A DNA stretch of 64,000 nucleotides from Sipunculus nudus. Taxonomy: Eukaryota; Annelida; Sipuncula; Golfingiida; Sipunculidae. Location: assembly GCA_026874595.1 (NCBI GenBank), contig CM049316.1, positions 46,641,695 through 46,705,694 on the forward strand. Direction: 5' to 3'. Of this stretch, positions 50,301 through 59,300 are shown piece after piece. Made by a program: the position numbers and the translations under genes. The notes under the pieces are model-generated. The model made no database searches and had not been told where the DNA came from. It was given only the letters and a program-made list of their open reading frames with translations. How positions within the stretch are numbered: the first letter of the stretch is position 1; each line of letters begins with the position of its first letter.

Positions 50301-53300
50301 AAGAACTATACCTGTGTTATAATAAACAGCAATTCACCTGATATGATCATTTACTGTTCATTTAATAAACAGTGGTTTCAGATGTGTTACAAACCTCTTC
50401 CATCATTTGAAAAATATTAGTTATTTATTCGTTAAAAGTAATTCATTTTGTTTTGGATAGACCATTGAATGCACCATTAAGAATTGTAAAAAATCTTCCT
50501 CAGGTGTCAGATATGTCCATATGCCAGCCGTAACTCCAGTCAGTTGGCTGTGCACCTGCGCACCCACACGGGTGATGCTCCGTTCATGTGTCAGCAGTGT
50601 AACGCCCGCTTTAAGATCAACTCTGATCTGAAACGCCACATGAGAACCCACACTGGAGAGAAGCCATACAAGTGTGAATTCTGTGACTTCAGGTGCTCAA
50701 TCAAAGGTGGGGGCCAGTTCATTTTTTTTTATATCGTATTTGGTTGAGGTAACCATTTCAATTTTTTTTATATCGTATTTGGTTGAGGTAACCATTTCAA
50801 TTTTTTTTATATCGTATTTGGTTAAGGTAACCATTTCAATTTTTTTTATATCGTATTTGGTTGAGGTAACCATTTCAATTTTTTTTATATCGTATTTGGT
50901 TGAGGTAACCATTTCAATTTTTTTTATATCGTATTTGGTTGAGGTAACCATTTCAATTTTTTAGCTCAGCTGACTATAAGTCATCTGAGCTATAGTCGTG
51001 GTCCATTGTCCGTCGTCCGTCCGTCTGTCCGTCCGTCCGTCCGTCCGTAGATGTGGCACGTTTTGAAACCGTAAGACCTAGGAATCCAAAATTCAGCATA
51101 ATGTTAGATGTCCCCAAGATCTCCTACCAAGCCGAAAACTGGGTCTTTGCAACTTCATTCCTTTGAGAAATTAAGGAAAAACCTCAATTTTTGCTGTACT
51201 GCTGTGGATTTAATTTTCACAGCATGTTTTTGGTAGCATTTCAACTGTTAACACCAAAAATTTGAAACCAGTTGATCAAAAACTGTAGATTTTATTCAAG
51301 TTTTCAAGCACCATGTCACATATTGCTAGTGTTATGCAGTTTGCTAGAGCTCAGCTCCCGAGCTTCAGCTCTAAGTTCCTTAAATTTGGCATACAGTTAG
51401 ATTTCTCCAAAATCCCCTACCATGCCAAGAATTTGGTCACTAGGACTTAATTCCTTCGAGATATCAATGAAAATCTTCATTTTTCCATTAAAAACCCATT
51501 GTTACACTTTAAGACTGCCTAATATCAAAACCACTGATCTGACTTTGATCATATATAATATACATATTTTTCTATACATTCGCTATGCACATGCCAGAAA
51601 TGATGTCAGTATTGTGTATTTTTTTTAAGTTATGGGCCCTAACATAATGCACTTTGTAAAAAATCAAGAAATATATTTACTCCCTTAACAAGGGCATTGC
51701 TGAAGCTAGAGATTTTATTGTCAGGGATGTAACATTATTTAATCAAGATTCAATTGAATACCCAAAATTAGTTCTGAATTTTTCAAATTTTATAAGTTAT
51801 TAGTATAAATATAAAATTAGTACCTTAAATTTTGCCCAACTGTGACCATGGCAAGTTTGTTTCCTGAGAGCACTGTTGATATAATTTTCATATCATGCAC
51901 ACATAAGGATTTCAGCTTTTTAGTTTAGAAAGCTGAAAGAAATTGGCCAAATATTGTAGCTTTTATTAATGTTTTTTATGAGACCCTGTCAGACTTTGGC
52001 TCTCTCCAGCCCCTCTTGAGTCACCTGTATGTTGACCTTGTTGACCTTTCATCAAATTATGCACGCTTGAGGCGAGAATCCAGGCAGCTTATGGCCAGCC
52101 ACAGTTGATCCAGGTGTCCAACCCAACTCATCTAGTAGTTTTAACCAACAACATAACAATAAACAATAAATTAATAAATTTTTCTTGGTTTTTAATAACA
52201 AATTAAAGAAAAATAGAAAAGGAATTTGTTAGTTTATAATAACAGGAAATTAACTTGCAGTTACTGATGATATAAGAATCTTGTATCGATGGGTAGAATG
52301 TCACATATTCCAAATAACACCATGCAGTCACCTATTGCATTTTTCAGTTCATTTTTAATGATAAAGAAGTCAATCATATTATTCATTACTAATCATTAGG
52401 GATTATATGAAGGAAATTAATGATAGATAAAGATGCAGTTGATAATATTAGTCTAGATTCCTACTGTGTCTAGTGTGTACATTGATGTGAAATTAGTCCA
52501 AAATGAATTTTTTACAGTTATTTTTTAATATAAATAAAAGCCATAAAACCAGGTACTTATGATCATTATTTAAATGTGTGAATTTTGTATATTCTGGATT
52601 CTCAAAATCATTGTTTAGTGAAAACTGAATAAATACCACACATGGTGCAAATACTTTGTAATTGTATTTAAATACGAATATGATTATGTACTCCATTATA
52701 AAATTTCTTGCATAAAGAATGGGAATTCAGGTAAAAATGAAAGTATATGAATACTTGTGCAAATACTTTCAAAATGTATTCATGAATGCATTCATGAATA
52801 TATTCTTTAATATTATTTTAATAATCATATCAGTTATATTTCATTTTAAAAAATCATATGATTCTTTTATTATTTTTAATAAAAATTATATTTGGGACAA
52901 TATTTGTAATTTTTTTAATAAATAGTTAAACTCTTATATTATATGTTCTGCTTATAAGTTATATGGCCAAGTCAAAATCTGTGTGACAATAGCACTCCAT
53001 TTGTTAATAAAATAAATGAAATCAATCCTCTTCCCTGTCTCCAAAGATACTATCAAAATCATACATAAGCTAAACACCCACAACTCATAATACAGCTTAT
53101 ATTTATTACCACACAAAACCAGCATGTGCCTCATTTCTAAAAAATATTTTTATGCCCCCGCCACAAAGTGGCCGGGGCATATAGTTTTACCCATTCCGAA
53201 ATCATTCCGAAATCAAACAGTTGTACGGACTTTTTTTCGCAATGCCTGCAGATATTGGCCTGATTTTTGGTGTGTGGGCAGATATAGACCAGTTACAGAT

Positions 53301-56300
53301 CGAGTTCGCGTTTTGTCCCGGTTGACCTACTTTTGACCGTTTTACGGCTCCTAAACTTAGAAAATTTCATGAAAAATAGAAATTTCATGACAAATACACA
53401 TGTACGGACTTTTTTTCGCAGTGCCTGCAAATATTAGCCTGATTTTTGGTGTGTAGGCAGATAATGACCAGTTACACATCAAGTTCGCGTTTCGTCCCAG
53501 TTGACTTATTTGTGACTGTTTTACGGCTCCTAAACTTAGAAAATTTCATGAAAAATAGAAATTTTCATGACAAATACACATGTACGGACTTTTTTTCGCA
53601 ATGCCTGCAGATATTGGCCTGATTTTTTTGTGTGTGGGCAGATAATGACAAGTTACAGATTGAGTTCACGTTTCGTCCCGGTTAACCTACTTTTGAACGT
53701 TTTACGCCTCCTTAACTTAGAAAATTTCATGAAAAATGGAAATATTCATGACAGATACACATGTAAGGACTTTTTTTCGCAATGCCTGCATATATTGGCC
53801 TGATTTTTGGTGTGTGGGCAGATATAGATCAGTTACAGATCAAGTTTGCGTTTCGTCCCAGTTGACCTACTTTTGACCGTTTTACGGCTCCTGAACATAG
53901 AAAATTTCATGAAAAATATGAAATTTCATGACAAATACACATGTACGGACTTTTTTTCGCAGTGCCTGCAGATATTGGCCTGATTTTTGGTTTGTGGGCA
54001 GATATTGACCAGTTACAGATAGAGTTCGTGTTTCGTCCCAGTTGACCTACTTTTGATTGTTTTACGGTTCCTGAACATAGAAAATTTCATGTAAAATTTA
54101 AATTTTCATGACAAATACACTTGTACAGACTTTTCTTCGCAACACCTGCAGATATTGGCCTGATTTTTGGTGTGTTGGCAGATAATGACCAGTTACAGAT
54201 AGAGGTCACGTTTTGTCCCAGTTGACCTACTTTTGACCATTTGACGGTGATCTAACATAGAAAATTTCATAAAAAAAGTGCACATGTATGGACTTTTTTT
54301 CGCAGTGCCTGCAGATACGGGCCTGAGTTTTGGTGTGTAGGCAGATAATGACCAGTTACAGATCGAGTTCTTGTTTTGTCCCAGTTGACTTACTTTTGAC
54401 CATTTGACTGCTCCTGAACATAGAAAGTTTCATGAAAAATAGAAATTTTCATAACAAATCCATATGTACTGACTTTTTTTTCCTCAATGCCTGCAGATAC
54501 CACCCTGATTTTTTATATGTGGGCAGATAATGACAGTTACAGATGGAGTTCACGTTTTGTCCCGGTTGACCTACTTTTGATTGTTTTACGGCTCCTAAAC
54601 ATAGAAAATTTCATGAAAAAGAGAAATTTTTATGGAAAATGCACATGTATGGACTTTTTTTTTCACAATGCCTGCATATACTGGCATGATTTTTGGTGTG
54701 TTGCTTGATAATGACCCGTTACAGATCGAGTTTGCATTTTGCCCTTGTTGACCTACTTTTGACCATAAAACACCTCCTGAACTTTTTTTCCTGAACAAAA
54801 TTTTACAAATGTTTCTAATTTGCCCCAGGCGGGGGCCTTCGTGTCGTTCCAACACATTTAGTTTTATCATATATAACAGCTGAGCGTCGTGACCCATAGG
54901 TCCCTTGTTTTATATCGTATTTGGTTGAGGTAACCAGTTCATTTTTTTATATCGTATTTGATTGAGGTAACCATTTCAATTTTTTCTTATATCGTATTTG
55001 GTTGAGGTAACCATTTCAATTTTTTTTATATCGTATTTGGTTGAGGTAACCATTTCATTTTATATCGTATTTGGTTGAGATAACCAGTTCATTTTTATAT
55101 ATTGTATTTGGTTGAGGTAACCAGTTCATTTTTTTTATATCATATTTGGTTGAGGTAACCAGTTCATTTTTTTTTATATCATATTTGGTTGAGGTAACCA
55201 TTTCAATTTTTTTTATATCGTATTTGGTTGAGGTAACCATTTCAATTTTTTTGATATCGTATTTGGTTGAGGTAACCAGTTCATTTTTTTTATATCGTAT
55301 TTGGTTGAGGTAACCAGTTCATTTTTTTTATATCGTATTTGGTTGAGGTAACCAGTTCATTTTTTTTATATCGTATTTGGTTGAGGTAACCATTTCAATT
55401 TTTTTTATATCGTATTTGGTTGAGGTAACCATTTCAATTTTTTTTATATCGTATTTGGTTGAGGTAACCATTTCATTTTTTTTTATATCGTATTTGGTTG
55501 AGGTAACCAGTTCATTTTTTTTATATCATATTTGGTTGAGGTAACCAGTCCATTTTTTTTATATCATATTTGGTTGAGGTAACCAGTTCATTTTTTTTTA
55601 TATCGTATTTGGTTGAGGTAACCATTTCATTTTTTTTATATCGTATTTGGTTGAGGTAACCAGTTCATTTTTTTTATATCATATTTGGTTGAGGTAACCA
55701 TTTCAATTTTTTTTATATCGTATTTGGTTGAGGTAACCATTTCAATTTTTTTATATCGTATTTGGTTGAGGTAACCAGTTCATTTTTTTTTATATCATAT
55801 TTGGTTGAGGTAACCATTTCAATTTTTTTTATATCGTATTTGGTTAAGGTAACCATTTCAATTTTTTTTAATATCGTATTTGGTTGAGGTAACCATTTCA
55901 ATTTTTTTTATATCGTATTTGGTTGAGGTAACCATTTCAATTTTTTTTATATCTTATTTGGTTGAGGTAACCATTTCAATTTTTTTTATATCGTATTTCG
56001 TTGAGGTAACCATTTCAATTTTTTAGCTCAGCTGACTATAAGTCATCTGAGCTATAGTCGTGGTCCATTGTCCGTCGTCCGTCCGTCTGTCCGTCCGTCC
56101 GTCCGTCCGTCCGTCCGTAGATGTGGCACGTTTTGAAACCGTAAGACCTAGGAATCCAAAATTCAGCATAATGTTAGATGTCCCCAAGATCTCCTACCAA
56201 GCTGAAAACTGGGTCTTTGCAACTTCATTCCTTTGAGAAATTAAGGAAAAACCTCAATTTTTTATTAAAAACCTATTTTCACACTTCAGGACTGCCTAAT

Positions 56301-59300
56301 ATCAAAACCACTCATCTGTTTTTCCTCATATTTCCTATAAATAATCCTCTATATAATTCCTATGTACATGCCAGAAATTAGGTCTGTATTATTTAATTTA
56401 AAAAAGTTATGGGCCCAAAGATAATGCATTTTTTAAATAATCAGGAAAGAAATTTTATCACTTAACACAAAACTTGTTAAAGCTAAGCACTTTTTTTCCA
56501 GTAATATTACTTTTATTAATCAAAATTAAATTGTATACCAAAAATTAGATCAAAATCTTTTAAATTTTTAAAAATATTAGCAAAAATAAAAAATTGGTAC
56601 CTTAAATTTTGCCCAACTTTGACCATGGCACGTTTTTTTGCTGTAACTGCTGTGGATTTAATTTTCACAGCATGTTTTTGTTAGCATTTCGACTGTTAAC
56701 ACTGTTAAAAATTTGAAACCAGTTGATCAAAAACTGTAGATTTTATTCAAGTTTTCAAGCACCATGTCACATATTGCTAGTGTTATGCAGTTTGCTAGAG
56801 CTCAGCTCCCGAGCTTCAGCTCTAAGTTCCTTAAATTTGGCATACAGTTAGATTTCTCCAAAATCCCCTACCATGCCAAGAATTTGGTCACTAGGACTTA
56901 ATTCCTTCGAGATATCAATGAAAAACTTAATTTTTCCATTAAAAACCCAATGTTACACTTTAAGACTGTCTAATATCAAAACCACTGATCTGACTTTGAT
57001 CATATATAATATACATATTTTTCTATACATTCACTATGCACATGCCAGAAATGATGTCAGTATTGTGTATTTTTTTTAAGTTATGGGCCCAAACATAATG
57101 CTCTTTGTAAAAAATCAAGAAATATATTTACTCCCTTAACAAGGGCATTGCTAAAGCTAGAGATCTTTTTTGTCAGGGATGTAACATTATTTAATCAAGA
57201 TTCAATTGAATACCCAAAATTAGTTCTGAATTTTTCAAATTTTATAAGTTATTAGTATAAATATAAAATTAGTACCTTAAATTTTGCCCAACTGTGACCA
57301 TGGCACGTTTGTTTCCTGTGAGCACTGTTGATATAATTTTCATATCATGCACACATAAGGATTTCAGCTTTTTAGTTTAGAAAGCTGAAAGAAATTTGCC
57401 AAATATTGTAGCTTATATTAATGTTTTTTATGAGACCCTGTCAGACTTTGGCTCTCTCCAGCCCCTCTTGAGTCACCTGTATGTTGACCTTGTTGACCTT
57501 TCATCAAATTATGCACGCTTGAGGGGAGAATCCAGGCAGCTGTTGGCCAGCCACAGTTGATCCAGGTGTTCAACCCAACTCATCTAGTAGTTTTAACCAA
57601 CAACATAACAATAAACAATAAATTAATAAATTTTTATTGGTTTTTAATAACAAATTAAAGAAAAATAGAAAAGGAATTTGTTAGTTTATAATAACAGGAA
57701 ATTAACTTGCAGTTACTGATGATATAAGAATCTTGTATCGATGGGTAGAATGTCACATATTCCAAATAACACCATGCAGTCACCTATGGCATTTTTCAGT
57801 TCATTTTTAATGATAAAGAAGTAAATCATATTATTCATTACTAATCATTAAGGATTATATGAAGGAAATTAATGATAGACAAAGATGCAGTTGATAATAT
57901 TAATCTAGATTCCTACTGTGTCTAGTGTGTACATTGATGTGAAATTAGTCCAAAATGAATTTTTTACAGTTATTTTTTTATATAAATAAAAGCCATAAAA
58001 CCAGGTACTTATGATCATTATTTAAATGTGTGAATTTTGTATATTCTGGATTCTCAACATCATTGTTTGGTGAAAACTGAATAAATACCAGACATGGTGC
58101 GAATACTTTGTAATTGTATTTAAATACGAATATGATTATGTACTCCATTATAAAATTTCTTGCATAAAGAATGGGAATTCAGGTAAAAATGAAAGTATAT
58201 GAATACTCGTGCAAATACTTTCAAAATGTATTCATGAATGCATTCATGAATATATTCTTTAATATTATTTTAATAATCATATCAATTATATTTCATTTTA
58301 AAAAATCATATGATTCTCTTATTATTTTTAATAAAAATTATATTTGGGACAATATTTGTAATTTTTTTAATAAATAGTTAAACTCTTATATTATATGTTC
58401 TGCTTATAAGTTATATGGCCAAGTCAAAATCTGTGTGACAGTAGTACTCCATTTGTTAATAAAATAAATGAAATCAATCCTCTTCCCTGTCTCCAAAGGT
58501 ACTATCAAAATCATACATAAGCTAAACAACAACAACTCATAATACAGCTTATATTTATTACCACACAAAACCAGCATGTGCCTCATTTCTAAATAATATT
58601 TTTTTATCATATATAACAGCTGAGCGTCGTGACCCATAGGTCCCTTGTTTTTATATCGTATTTGGTTGAGGTAACCATTTCATTTTATATCGTATTTGGT
58701 TGAGGTAACCAGTTCATTTTTATATATTGTATTTGGTTGAGGTAACCAGTTCATTTTTTTTATATCATATTTGGTTGAGGTAACCAGTTCATTTTTTTTT
58801 ATATCATATTTGGTTGAGGTAACCATTTCAATTTTTTTTATATCGTATTTGGTTGAGGTAACCATTTCAATTTTTTTTATATCGTATTTGGTTGAGGTAA
58901 CCAGTTCATTTTTTTTATATCGTATTTGGTTGAGGTAACCAGTTCATTTTTTTTATATCGTATTTGGTTGAGGTAACCAGTTCATTTTTTTTATATCGTA
59001 TTTGGTTGAGGTAACCATTTCAATTTTTTTTATATCGTATTTGGTTGAGGTAACCATTTCAATTTTTTTTATATCGTATTTGGTTGAGGTAACCATTTCA
59101 TTTTTTTTTATATCGTATTTGGTTGAGGTAACCAGTTCATTTTTTTTATATCGTATTTGGTTGAGGTAACCAGTTCATTTTTTTTATATCATATTTGGTT
59201 GAGGTAACCAGTTCATTTTTTTTTATATCGTATTTGGTTGAGGTAACCATTTCATTTTTTTTATATCGTATTTGGTTGAGGTAACCAGTTCATTTTTTTT

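Noticed and set aside
50697-50951. Minus-strand open frame of repeated [13 protein letters not shown] units (also at 55055, 55713 and 58680)
   Set aside because: Direct result of a 39-bp (13-codon) minisatellite; no flanking coding sequence and both strands are open.
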